Part shown: positions 14,608-23,379 of the stretch, piece by piece
Position numbering within the stretch: the stretch's first letter is position 1
How the letters are laid out: each line of letters opens with the position of its first letter
Assembly: GCF_001650695.1 (NCBI RefSeq)
Contig: NZ_LWQS01000049.1
Location: 67,777 to 131,776 of the forward strand
DNA length: 64,000 nt
Reading direction: 5' to 3'
Source: Chloroflexus islandicus
GTDB lineage: Bacteria > Chloroflexota > Chloroflexia > Chloroflexales > Chloroflexaceae
Made by a program: the position numbers and the translations under genes
The notes under the pieces: model-generated
Database searches by the model: none
Seen by the model: the letters and a program-made list of their open reading frames with translations, nothing else
Told to the model about the DNA's origin: nothing

Positions 14608-17505
14608 ATGCCTAAGCATCAGCGGCTGGCGATATTGGTGCAGTTGCGGAAAGCGGCTGGGGTGACGTTGACCCAGATGGCGCATGCCTGCGGGTTGCGC
14701 GGCAAACGCGCCTACGAATCGGTGGCGGCATGGGAACGCGGTGAAGCGACGCCGCGCCCTACGATCCGCGATCAGTTTTTGCTCTATCTGGCCCATACGC
14801 TTCAGCTCGCCAGCCAACCCGCTACCCTGCGCGCGGTTTGGGCAGTGTTGGTTGAGGAGTGGGGCTGGGAACCGTTGCAGCCGGTTGATTGGGGGTTGAT
14901 CGAGCAAGGGTCGCTGGCGGCGCCGGCAGCTCACGAGAGCGCGTTGCCATGGCGCACGGTGCCTGAACCCGGCCCCTTGCCGGCGGGGTCGTTGCTGCCG
15001 TTCACGCCCTATCCCCACTTTGTCGGGCGTACCGGCGAGTTGTTGGCGTTGGCGAACCTGTTTCGCGTTCAGGCTGCACCGGCAGCACGTCACTCGCTAT
15101 CCGGCCCGCCAACGAGCGTGATCCTCACCGGGCCGGGGGGCATCGGCAAGACCCAGTTGGCGATTGAGTTTGCCTATCGCTTTGGCCGCTTTTTTCCCGG
15201 CGGCGTATTTTGGCTGAGTTTGGCGAGCGCTGAAGCGGCGCCGGGTGGGGTTGCGCTGTGCGGGACAGTGATGAATCTGCATCCCCATTTTGAGCGTTTG
15301 ACCCTCGATGATCAGGTGCGGCTGGTCACGCAAGCATGGGCCGAAGATACGGCGCGCCTCCTCATCTTTGATAGCTGCGAGGATGAGTCGTTGCTCGCTC
15401 GCTGGTTGCCGCAACGGGGTGGTTGCCGGGTGTTGGTCACCAGTCGCCGCAGTTGGTGGAGCCAGCGGGAGGGGTTGGCCCTGTTGCCGCTGGGCTTGCT
15501 GAGCCGGTCCCAGAGTGTTGAGTTGCTGCGAAAGCATTGCCCGCTCGGCCAGAACCGTGATGAGGAGTTGATCGCGATCGCTGCCGAACTCGATGATTTG
15601 CCGCTAGCGTTGCATGTGGCCGGGAGCTATCTGTCGAGCAGGATCGATACGGTGACGCCGGCCCAATACCTTGCTGACCTGCGCCAGAGTCTGGCCGGAC
15701 ACGAGCAATCTCATCCGTCCTTGCGCGGTCAAGGGCCGCGCGGACGCTCCTTGCCAGCCCCGACCGGCCATTTGAACCATTTTGAACAAATCGTCTTGCT
15801 GAGCCTCGATCGGTTAGATCGTCGCGATCCGGTTGATGGCTTGGCCTACCGGTTGCTGTTGGCGGCGGCATGGTTTGCTCCCGGCGAACCCATCCCGCTC
15901 GACTTGCTGCGTGCTATGCTGCGCAGCTCTGCCGAGCAGATACAGTTTCAGGCCGCTGTGCAACGGATGCTCGATACCGGTCTGCTCTTGCCGGTTGATG
16001 CAGGGGCGGCTATGGTACGCTTGCACCGGCTCGTGGCCGCTTTTCTCCACCGGCTCGCCGATGCCCGTGAGGCGCAGATTGCCGCCGAAGCCGCGTTGCT
16101 GACGCACGTGCGCCGGCTGAATGACGCTTGCGATGTGCCGGCCTTGCTGCGACTGCAAATCCATCTGCGGGTGGTGACGCAGACCGCGCTGCCGCACGGT
16201 GATGCGCTGGCTGCGGCGTTGGCCTTCGAGCTGAGCCGCCATTTGGGCGAGATTGAACAATTCGATGCCGCACTGTCTTACAATCAGCGTTCGCTCGACC
16301 TGCGCCAGCGTCTCTTTGGCCCCGATTCGCTGCCAGCCAGCGCTAATTTGCACTACCACGCCTTATTGCTCGATTGGCTGGGTGATTATCCCCGCGCGTA
16401 TCACTATCACGAGCAGGCGTTGGCGATCCGCTTGCGTTGGCTAGGGCCGGATCATCCCGATACGGCAACGAGTTTGCTGTACGCCGGCGAAGGCGCCCAG
16501 CGCATGTGTGATTATCCGGCTGCCCACCGCTATTACGAACAGGCGCTGGCGATCCGGAGCCGTGTGTTCGGCCCTGAGAGTCCGCAAGCCGCCGAACTGT
16601 ATAACCATCTGAGTTTTTTGCTCGGTGTGTTGGGGGAGTTTGACGCGGCGTTGCCTTACGCCCAACGCGCCGTAGCGATTTGGGACGCGCAACCGCAGCC
16701 GAACCGTTCATTGCAGGCGATGGCAATCAACAATTTGGGCTATCTCCACCGCGTTCGCGCCGAATACGATCTGGCGCTGGAATATCTGCGCCGGGCGCTG
16801 GCTATTCGGCAAGAAATCTATGCGACGTCGAGTTATATCGGCATGACCCGCAACCATATTGGACGGGTGTACTACTGTCAGGGCCGGTATGCGCAGGCGT
16901 TGGTCGAGTTAGAGGCCGCTTTAGCGATGATTGAGGCCGCAGTTGGCCGTGAACATCCGTATACCGCCAATGTGCTCGGCAATCTCGGCATCTTGGCGTT
17001 CGATATGGGCGATACCACGCAAGCGCAGCGCCAGTTGGCCGAGGCGCTCGATATTCACCGGCGGATGGTCGGGCCTGAACACTGGTATGTGGCGCGCGAC
17101 CTCAACCGGCTGGGTCTGCTGCGCTTGTCGTTGGGTGATCAGGCGGCGGCGTACCGCTGCCTCCGCGCCGCATGGCGGATCAGGCGGCGCATCTTTGGGG
17201 CGCTGCATCCTGATACGGCGAATAGCCTCAGCCATATCGGGATGCTCTATCTGACCAATGGGCGGCTATCGCAAGCGCGCCTGCTGGCGATCGAGGCGTT
17301 GCGCTGCCATCAACTGCGATTAGGCGAACGCCATCCCTATACGGCCCGTAGTCTGTTGCGCATGGGGCAGGTGTCCGCCGCGCTTGGCGATCAAGCGGCG
17401 GCACGTGATTACATGGCGCGCGCGATTGCGATCTACATCGCCGTGCTGGGGCCGGATCACCCCTACACCCGCGCTGCCCGGCAGGCGGCGGGAGGAAATC
17501 TATAG
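14608..17505 (+). CDS. HTH/NB-ARC/TPR STAND ATPase
   Basis: About 965 aa from ATG 14608 (AAAGGAG seven bases upstream; the in-frame ATG at 14548 has no such site). The N-terminus (LVQLRKAAGVTLTQMAHACG...SVAAWERGEATPR) is a helix-turn-helix of XRE type. NB-ARC follows: FVGRTGELLAL, P-loop GPGGIGKTQLA (~175-183), Walker B RLLIFDSCED (~250), sensor VLVTSRR and DDLPLALHVAGSYL. From ~535 to the end there are ten or so tetratricopeptide units of about 42 residues with ALAIR...GPDHPDTA...LGNLG spacing. STAND proteins sense a ligand with the repeat part and switch by nucleotide-driven oligomerisation; bacterial ones act as transcriptional regulators (AfsR, LuxR-like) or antiphage sensors (Avs). The HTH at the N-terminus favours a regulator. 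It converges on the SAM methyltransferase 8 bp downstream. Confidence 0.9.
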   Translation: MPKHQRLAILVQLRKAAGVTLTQMAHACGLRGKRAYESVAAWERGEATPRPTIRDQFLLYLAHTLQLASQPATLRAVWAVLVEEWGWEPLQPVDWGLIEQGSLAAPAAHESALPWRTVPEPGPLPAGSLLPFTPYPHFVGRTGELLALANLFRVQAAPAARHSLSGPPTSVILTGPGGIGKTQLAIEFAYRFGRFFPGGVFWLSLASAEAAPGGVALCGTVMNLHPHFERLTLDDQVRLVTQAWAEDTARLLIFDSCEDESLLARWLPQRGGCRVLVTSRRSWWSQREGLALLPLGLLSRSQSVELLRKHCPLGQNRDEELIAIAAELDDLPLALHVAGSYLSSRIDTVTPAQYLADLRQSLAGHEQSHPSLRGQGPRGRSLPAPTGHLNHFEQIVLLSLDRLDRRDPVDGLAYRLLLAAAWFAPGEPIPLDLLRAMLRSSAEQIQFQAAVQRMLDTGLLLPVDAGAAMVRLHRLVAAFLHRLADAREAQIAAEAALLTHVRRLNDACDVPALLRLQIHLRVVTQTALPHGDALAAALAFELSRHLGEIEQFDAALSYNQRSLDLRQRLFGPDSLPASANLHYHALLLDWLGDYPRAYHYHEQALAIRLRWLGPDHPDTATSLLYAGEGAQRMCDYPAAHRYYEQALAIRSRVFGPESPQAAELYNHLSFLLGVLGEFDAALPYAQRAVAIWDAQPQPNRSLQAMAINNLGYLHRVRAEYDLALEYLRRALAIRQEIYATSSYIGMTRNHIGRVYYCQGRYAQALVELEAALAMIEAAVGREHPYTANVLGNLGILAFDMGDTTQAQRQLAEALDIHRRMVGPEHWYVARDLNRLGLLRLSLGDQAAAYRCLRAAWRIRRRIFGALHPDTANSLSHIGMLYLTNGRLSQARLLAIEALRCHQLRLGERHPYTARSLLRMGQVSAALGDQAAARDYMARAIAIYIAVLGPDHPYTRAARQAAGGNL

Positions 17506-17512
17506 GGCAACC

Positions 17513-18238
17513 TCACCCCTTGACCGCGCGTACGCAGAGAAACCCCGGCTCGCGCATCAGTTCGGCGTAGTGTTCGGGGTCTTTTGCGGCAAATTCGGGG
17601 GTGGGCAACGGTTCGAGAATCTGCTCAAGCCTGAAACCGGCCCCAATCAGCGGGTTGATGACGGCGCTGAGCGGGCGGCGGTACGAGGGCATCTGCACCG
17701 TGATGCCAAAGCCATGCCATTCGTATGCCACCTGCTCGATTGCGAAGTAGTTGCTGGTGGCGCGGTGCTGGTCGAATTTGGTCTGCGGATGTTCAATCGA
17801 AAAGATGAAATGGCCGCCGGGCCGCAAGATGCGGTGAAATTCGGCGAAGGTTTGCGCCCAGTCTGCGACATAATCAAGCACGAGCGGGCTGATCACCAGA
17901 TCAAATGACTCGTCCGGCAGGAATGTGAGCGGTTGGCCAAGATCGGCCTGTAACACCTGCGCGCGACCTTGCAGCCGCTGTTGCGCGAGCCGCACCATCG
18001 TGGCATTCGCGTCAAGCGCCACGACCTCGGCGCCGCGGTCGAGCAGCAGTTCGCTGTAGATGCCCGGCCCGCAACCAGCATCGAGCACGCGCTTGCCTTG
18101 CACGTCAGGCAACAGCGAGAGGGTTGCCGGACGTTCATAATAGGCGTTGTGCGGTTTGGTCGCCACTTGGGCGGCGTATGCTTCGGCCAGCAGGTCATAC
18201 GCTTGTTGGGCGATCGGTTCCGGTGGTGGTTGGTTCAC
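17513..18238 (-). CDS. Class I SAM-dependent methyltransferase
   Basis: 241 aa from a GTG start with AAGGAAAC upstream. The Rossmann methyltransferase motifs are clear: VLDAGCGPGIYSELLL (motif I, binding SAM), EVVALDANATMV (acidic residue after strand 2), FDLVISPLVLDYV (motif post II) and RILRPGGHFIFSIEHP. This matches the UbiE/SmtA-like (Methyltransf_11/25) group acting on small molecules. No conserved substrate clue or neighbour fixes the substrate; the cysteines needed for arsenite methylation (ArsM) are not present. Transcription is away from the membrane gene at 18718, with a 27-bp gap, so the two may be cotranscribed. Confidence 0.88.
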   Translation of the reverse strand: MNQPPPEPIAQQAYDLLAEAYAAQVATKPHNAYYERPATLSLLPDVQGKRVLDAGCGPGIYSELLLDRGAEVVALDANATMVRLAQQRLQGRAQVLQADLGQPLTFLPDESFDLVISPLVLDYVADWAQTFAEFHRILRPGGHFIFSIEHPQTKFDQHRATSNYFAIEQVAYEWHGFGITVQMPSYRRPLSAVINPLIGAGFRLEQILEPLPTPEFAAKDPEHYAELMREPGFLCVRAVKG

Positions 18239-18265
18239 AAACGTTTCCTTCTTGTGTGCGCCGCG

Positions 18266-18718
18266 CTAGCGCTCTGACTCCAGATCGTACACCGGCAGAT
18301 AGCCGCGACGGGCCAAATGCTGGCAGAGGAGACTGTAGCCAGCTCCCGTACCGATACAAAGCACGAGGGTTGGCCAAAAACCGAACCGGTTGGGCGCCAT
18401 CGCGACCAGCACCCCAAACAGCGCCATGATCCCGGTTGAGGTAAACACAAAGGCTGCCGCTCCCGGCGGAATGGCTTGATCGCTGGCAAAGGCGGGCAGT
18501 TTGCGCCGGCGGAGCGTATGCACGAGTCCGCGACCAAAGGCAATCGCTAACCAGAGAAAAGCCCCAGTGACGAAAGCCAGCGGCAATGCGCCCAAGCCAA
18601 ACCAGCGCAAGAGGTGTGCGTCAGGCGCCAGCGCGCTGGTCAATGCCAACCCGCCAATTGCCCCGCCGAAGAAGACGGCAGCCATAACCAGAAATGTGAT
18701 GATAGCCGGCTGGCGCAT
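18266..18718 (-). CDS. Four-helix membrane protein, unknown
   Basis: About 150 aa from ATG 18718; the open frame continues upstream into repeat DNA and this start is the first before the hydrophobic part. Four hydrophobic segments are visible (IITFLVMAAVFFGGAIGGLAL, GALPLAFVTGAFLWLAIAF, TSTGIMALFGVLVAM, FWPTLVLCIGTGAGYSLL), with a basic loop LRRRKLPA between the second and third. I do not recognise the family. It sits 27 bp upstream of the SAM methyltransferase on the same strand, so an operon is likely. Confidence 0.7.
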   Translation of the reverse strand: MRQPAIITFLVMAAVFFGGAIGGLALTSALAPDAHLLRWFGLGALPLAFVTGAFLWLAIAFGRGLVHTLRRRKLPAFASDQAIPPGAAAFVFTSTGIMALFGVLVAMAPNRFGFWPTLVLCIGTGAGYSLLCQHLARRGYLPVYDLESER

Positions 18719-18748
18719 AGAAAGGCTCTTTCCAGTCGTGTTGAAGGT

Positions 18749-19096
18749 ATGGAATGCAGCAGGTTGACTGCCGCACTCCATGCTCTGAGCCGGCAACCGG
18801 CGACGCTTCACAGAGCGGCAAAACGCGCCTCACGTGCTTAACCGCAGCTCACCGCGCTGGCGCAGGCCGGCAGGGTTGCGCACGACAATCTGGCCGCGCC
18901 CGCTGCTGATGAGGCCATTTAGCGTCCCTGAGCGCCTGTTATGGAATGCGGCAGTCAAACTGCCGCATTCCAAACTGGCTCCACTTCACAGAGCGGCAAA
19001 ACGCGCCTCACGCGCCCAACCGCAGCTCACCGCGCTGGCGCAGGCCGGCAGGGTTGCGCACGACAATCTGGCCGCGCCCGCTGCTGATGAGGCCAT
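18749..19096. repeat. Tandem duplication of the crp-family 3' end plus palindrome
   Basis: Read in the gene (minus) direction: the intact gene end (19096 to 19008), a palindrome (18939-18972, GGAATGCGGCAG...CTGCCGCATTCC), then a second copy of the gene end (18918 to 18830, about 89 bp with only three substitutions, including the stop) and a second palindrome (18749-18781). The period is 178-190 bp. The second copy is too short to be a gene. It is arranged exactly as at kynU and at the CPBP gene. Confidence 0.92.
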
Positions 19097-19742
19097 CGTC
19101 GCTAAAATCGGCCAAAATCCGGCTCACCACTTCGCGCGAGGTGCCCAGTTCGGCGGCAATCTGCTGGTGGGTGGCGCTGACGGTCGGCGGGTCGCCTTGG
19201 GCGTGGCGCAGCAAAAACTCGGCCAACCGCACATCAACCCGGCGGAAGGCGATCTCATCCACAATCGCCATCACGGTAGCCAGCCGCTGCGAGAGCAATT
19301 GAAACACGTAATCGCGCCACGGGCTGTAGCGATCGATCCAATCGCGGAAGGTCGTTTGGCCCACCACAAAAGCGGTGGCATCGTGCTCGACGGTGGCAAT
19401 CGCCGGGAAGTTGCGCTGGCTGAGCACGCAACTGGTGGTGAGAATGCAACTTTCGCCGCGGCCAAAACGGTAGAGGGTGATTTCACGCCCGGTTTCGCCA
19501 ATCTTAAACACGCGCACCTGCCCGCCGGCCAGCACCGCAAACGCGCTGCACTCATCGCCTTCGGCAAAGATGGTTGCTCCTGCCGGCAAGCGCAACAGCG
19601 TCGCCTGCGCCGTGAAATCACGCGCAATCGCCGCCGCCGGATCGCGTAGGAAGGGCAATATCTCGCTGGCTAGCCGCAGTTCGTGTGCTTGGAGCATGTT
19701 GGTTAACGCTGAGACGCGAAGCTGTGGATCATAGTCATTCAC
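19008..19742 (-). CDS. Crp/Fnr-family transcription regulator
   Basis: 244 aa. The first ~30 residues precede a cyclic-nucleotide-binding-like domain (TLLRLPAGATIFAEGDEC, GGQVRVFKIGETGREITLYRFGRGESCIL), and then a dimer helix leads into a winged helix with TVSATHQQIAAELGTSREVVSRILADFSDDGLIS, the recognition helix being TSREVVSRIL. Fnr-type iron-sulfur cysteines are missing (the Cys in ESCILTTSC is not in the N-terminal cluster position), so the ligand is not obvious. Upstream on the minus strand, TTGATA and GATATT 18 bases apart are a candidate promoter. The last 89 bp are duplicated downstream. Confidence 0.92.
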   Translation of the reverse strand: MNDYDPQLRVSALTNMLQAHELRLASEILPFLRDPAAAIARDFTAQATLLRLPAGATIFAEGDECSAFAVLAGGQVRVFKIGETGREITLYRFGRGESCILTTSCVLSQRNFPAIATVEHDATAFVVGQTTFRDWIDRYSPWRDYVFQLLSQRLATVMAIVDEIAFRRVDVRLAEFLLRHAQGDPPTVSATHQQIAAELGTSREVVSRILADFSDDGLISSGRGQIVVRNPAGLRQRGELRLGA

Positions 19743-19802
19743 CGCTCTCTAATATCGTAGCATACTTATCGGCTTATCAACAACATTCCCTATTTCCCCT
19801 GC

Positions 19803-20225
19803 CTCGCTCCCGCCCCAAGCCGGCCAGCAGCCCGCGCAGCGGGCTTCGTAGCCCTAGCCCGGCCCTTTACGCGGGCACGCTCGACGCAAAGGCGCAAAGG
19901 GTTGAAAGTGGGCAGGGGAGGGCGAGAATCTTTCGCTCTACTTGAGGGGCGGACAGAAATTTGGTGGAGTACAACCGTTAACCGCTGGGCAATGCCTCAA
20001 AGCTAAGATCTGCTCCCCTCTCCCGCGCCAGTGGGAGAGGGGCTGGGGGTGAGGGTGAAACAGTCCATCTCAAAGCCATAAACTGTATTTACACTCATTG
20101 CCTACTGTCCGCCCTTGAACCCGCCCCAAGCCGGCCAGCAGCCCGCGCAGCGGGCTTCGTAACCCTAGCCCGGCCCTTTAGGCCGGGTTCCCTGATCGCA
20201 AAGGCGCAAAGGGTTAAAATTGGGG
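19803..20225. repeat. Repeat-filled gap between crp and the hybrid kinase
   Basis: Two copies of the composite AGCCCGCGCAGCGGGCTTCG...CCTAGCCCGGCCCTTT repeat (about 19826-19871 and 20121-20186) flank a CCCCTCTCCC/GGGAGAGGGG hairpin at 20011-20055. The word CGCAAAGGGTTRAAA follows both composites. No gene is supported between 19743 and 20309. Confidence 0.75.
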
Positions 20226-20309
20226 AGGAGGAAGGCAGTGAGTATCCTTCCTCCTCCCCATTCCCTATTCCCCACTCCCTCTCTCCCGCGCTTGCGCGCG
20301 AGATGGGGC

Positions 20310-21935
20310 TTACCCCTTCTGCTCAAGCAGCGCCCCAATTCGCTCGGCCAGTTGGCGGAGCCGCACCGGCTTCGCCAGATAATCATCAGCGCCGGCGGCC
20401 AGACAACGTTCGCGGTCACCCGGCATTGCCAACGCTGTCAACACCAGAATCGGGAGGTTGCGGGTGGCTACGTCAGCACGGAGATGGCGCATCACTTCGA
20501 TGCCATCCATCGTGTGCATCCGCACATCAAGCAGCACCAGACACGGTAGTTCGCCCTGCACGTAAGCTAACGCCTCTTCGCCCGATTCGACATGCACGAC
20601 CCGGTAGCCGCAGCGCGTTAGGTACTGGGCAAAGAGCGATGCACTGGCTACGTCGTCTTCAACCATCAGCAAGGGCCGATCACCAGCGAGCGGCGAGGCG
20701 GACGGCAAATCGGTCGGTACATCGGCTTCGTGCTCCTTCTGGCGCTCATTGGCAAACCATTCAAGTAAGCGCTGTTGTTCATCCGGTTCCCACGGGAGCA
20801 AGACGTGGAACCGGCTGCCAACGCCGACTTCGCTTTCAAGGCTCACGCTGCCGCCGTGCAAGCGGGCCAACTTCGAGACCAGCGCCAAACCGAGGCCGCT
20901 GCCGGTCACTTCTTGTTGGCGTTCGTTTTCGATCTGCTGGAAGGGTTCAAACAAGCGCGCGGCATCTTCAGCGGCGATGCCAATCCCGGTATCCCAGACG
21001 GTAAACCGCACCGCCCCCCGTTCCGGCTCGCCGCGCACCTCCAGCCCCACTTTGCCGCCGGACGGAGTAAACTTGATCGCATTCGAGAGCAGATTAATCA
21101 AGATCTGGCGTAGGCGGCGCGCATCGGCCAAGATCACTTGCACCGCAGGGTCTAGATCGTAGATCAATTCGAGTCTGGCCCGCCGGGCCATATCGGCCAC
21201 CATCGGGCGTAGCGAATAGCAGACATCTTGCACCGAGACGGGGCCGATATCTAGTTCCAGCCGTCCAGCTTCGATTTTAGCAATATCGAGATAATCGTTA
21301 ATCAGCGCCAACAGATGCTGGCCGCCCTGCTTGATCCCATTGATAGCGTTTAATTGTTCTTCGCTCAGCGGGCCGACCAATTGCGCGCGCAGCACATCAA
21401 CGAGGCCGAGAATTGCGGTGAGCGGCGTGCGCACCTCGTGGCTCATGCTGGCCAGAAACTCGTCTTTCAGTTTGGTGACGCGCAGCAAGCCGGCGTTGAT
21501 GCGGGCCAGCTCGACGTTCTGGCGCTGGATGCGGTCTTTGAGCAATTGCAATTCGTTGCGGCGTTGGGTGAGCAGTCGTTCTGAGACGCTGCGGTGGGTC
21601 GTATCGGTAATGATCTGAATGAGACCGGTAATCTTGCCCCGCTCATCCATCAGCGGCACGGTCAGCAGATCGAGATAGAGCACCGAACCATCGGGCAATT
21701 GACGGTTGATCAACGGCAAGCTCAGCCGGTCACGATCCCCGCTGAGAATCTCGGCTAGCGCCTGCTCGTTGCCAAACAGTTCTGGCAGCAGATCGATCAG
21801 GTGAACGCCGATTGGCGGTTCGCCGCCAACCAGCGCTAATAAGCCACCAGCTCCCTGAACGTGCAACTCTGGATCGACGATCAGGTAGGCACTGCCAGTT
21901 TCGATCAGCACCTGTTGTTCAACCGTCAATTTCAT
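20310..21935 (-). CDS. Hybrid histidine kinase (PAS-HisKA-HATPase-receiver)
   Basis: 541 aa, no membrane segment, so cytosolic. A PAS/PAC-like sensor (residues ~10-115, ending TGLIQIITDTTHRS) leads through a coiled coil to the H box DEFLASMSHEVRTPLTAI with phospho-His H166. The ATPase domain has the N box LSNAIKFT (N285), WDTGIGI and GSGLGLALVSKL. The C-terminal receiver has acidic D427/D428, phospho-acceptor D470 (LVLLDVRMHTMDG), T500 and K522 (YLAKPVRL). Such hybrids relay phosphate to an Hpt protein or answer through the receiver itself. No partner regulator is adjacent, apart from the Crp-type gene 570 bp downstream. The input signal is unknown. Confidence 0.94.
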   Translation of the reverse strand: MKLTVEQQVLIETGSAYLIVDPELHVQGAGGLLALVGGEPPIGVHLIDLLPELFGNEQALAEILSGDRDRLSLPLINRQLPDGSVLYLDLLTVPLMDERGKITGLIQIITDTTHRSVSERLLTQRRNELQLLKDRIQRQNVELARINAGLLRVTKLKDEFLASMSHEVRTPLTAILGLVDVLRAQLVGPLSEEQLNAINGIKQGGQHLLALINDYLDIAKIEAGRLELDIGPVSVQDVCYSLRPMVADMARRARLELIYDLDPAVQVILADARRLRQILINLLSNAIKFTPSGGKVGLEVRGEPERGAVRFTVWDTGIGIAAEDAARLFEPFQQIENERQQEVTGSGLGLALVSKLARLHGGSVSLESEVGVGSRFHVLLPWEPDEQQRLLEWFANERQKEHEADVPTDLPSASPLAGDRPLLMVEDDVASASLFAQYLTRCGYRVVHVESGEEALAYVQGELPCLVLLDVRMHTMDGIEVMRHLRADVATRNLPILVLTALAMPGDRERCLAAGADDYLAKPVRLRQLAERIGALLEQKG

Positions 21936-22083
21936 ACTCGTCTACGCTCCGCTCCTGCTTAGATGTTGATACCGCATCGTATATGGAGTCTACCGGATAA
22001 AACGTGATCTCAGCGCTCATTCTCATGGGGTTTCGTTGCCTATTCTGAAGGCTCGCCGTCTCGTCACGAGCCAGAGCGACGGA

Positions 22084-23370
22084 TTACGGTCGCGGGAAGG
22101 GTGTCACAAGCTCTGGCGGGATCGGTCGCACCAAGCCTACCCACCGTGACGGCACCCATCCAATCAGTTGCACCGGACGTTGATCAATCCGCACATCGAC
22201 TCGCACCTGATACCAATCGCCATATTGGGCTAAGACGACCACCGGTGCATTGCGTGGTGCGACAATCGGACTGCGCTCGCTGGCTTCATCGGGGAAGCTG
22301 TAGAGATAGACATTCCCCGTCATCACGCCATCGTAGGGAATCGGCGTCGCTGTCGGCGTCGGCGTGATGGTCGGCGTTGGGGTAGCGGTTGGGGTGGCCG
22401 TCGGCGTTGGGGTAGCGGTTGGGGTGGCCGTCGGCGCAAACAAAGCCGCCATCCGCGCTTCCACGCTGATTACCCACCAGCCGCAGAAAAAGATCGGTGA
22501 CAGCGCGATCAAAAGCAGCAATGTGATAATGGCGCGCTGGACGAAAGAGTTGGCAGGTTTGGATTTGGCCAACTGGACAGTCGCTAAAGGGATTTGTTGG
22601 CGAATAATCGCCTCAGCCTCGGCCACCAAACTATCATCATCGCCGGAAAACGCGCGGAGCCGGTCATAGCGCCCTTCGTGGATCGCGACCAGTGTTTGGT
22701 GCAACTGTTCGCGAAAGCCGCTTGGTTCGACGCCGGTGATCACTGCGGCGAGGTACGCGGCGCTGCCGCTCGCAATCACAATCTGGCGCGACTCATAGCT
22801 AATCGCGCCGAGTTCATCGCCCTCGCCGAGCGCATCGCGGGCAAAATCGCGAATCGCCGTCAGCATCCCGCTCACTAAATCGCGGTCGCTCGCCGGCGTG
22901 CCGGAAGCGGCGATATGGCAGATCAGCAACCCAGAATCGCGCTGGATCAGAAAGACTTCCTGCACCGAAAAGGGTAATTGCTTGCGCAGTGCATACTCGC
23001 CAGCCGAAACGCCTTGCGCCCGCGCCTGCCAATAGCCGGGATCGAGCATCAACATAGGGCCGGTGCGGATGCGGGTGTCAATCTGGGAGGCCAAATCGCG
23101 AATGGCTTCGGTGGCTGCGCGCGCGATCATCGCGCCAATCACCGGATAGAGCGCGTCAATAATATCTTCGCGCGCCTTATAGACCTGCTGACGAATGGCC
23201 TCGCCGATCGCCGGCGCAATAGCGCGCGCGATCTCATCTTTTGAGGTATGGATCTGCTCGGCCAAGATGTCAGCGATCACCGGACTGATCTTATCGACCA
23301 GCGCTTCCGGCTTCAGCAACACACGCCGCAGCTCTTCGATCTCACGATGCGTCTGCGGTTCGGTAGCCAT
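22084..23370 (-). CDS. Membrane protein with Roadblock-like cytosolic domain and extracytoplasmic SH3-like domain
   Basis: 428 aa. The N-terminal ~100 residues (LRRVLLKPEALVDKISPVIADIL...AIAPAIGEAI...ALYPVIGAMI) resemble the helical region that precedes OmpA domains in cyanobacterial and Chloroflexota proteins found with Rab-like GTPases. A second domain (FSVQEVFLIQRDSGLLICHI...SYESRQIVIASGSAAYLAAVITG) has the strand pattern of Roadblock/LC7 or longin proteins, which bind small GTPases. One membrane helix (RAIITLLLLIALSPIFFCGWWV) is followed by a Thr/Pro linker of PTATPT units and an SH3-like C-terminus (NVYLYSFPDEAS...VVVLAQYGDWYQVRV...GWVPSRWVG). It ends the operon GTPase - coiled coil - this gene (9-bp gap). 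Role inferred: link between a cytosolic GTPase switch and the envelope. Confidence 0.7.
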   Translation of the reverse strand: MATEPQTHREIEELRRVLLKPEALVDKISPVIADILAEQIHTSKDEIARAIAPAIGEAIRQQVYKAREDIIDALYPVIGAMIARAATEAIRDLASQIDTRIRTGPMLMLDPGYWQARAQGVSAGEYALRKQLPFSVQEVFLIQRDSGLLICHIAASGTPASDRDLVSGMLTAIRDFARDALGEGDELGAISYESRQIVIASGSAAYLAAVITGVEPSGFREQLHQTLVAIHEGRYDRLRAFSGDDDSLVAEAEAIIRQQIPLATVQLAKSKPANSFVQRAIITLLLLIALSPIFFCGWWVISVEARMAALFAPTATPTATPTPTATPTATPTPTITPTPTATPIPYDGVMTGNVYLYSFPDEASERSPIVAPRNAPVVVLAQYGDWYQVRVDVRIDQRPVQLIGWVPSRWVGLVRPIPPELVTPFPRP

Positions 23371-23379
23371 AATCGCCTA

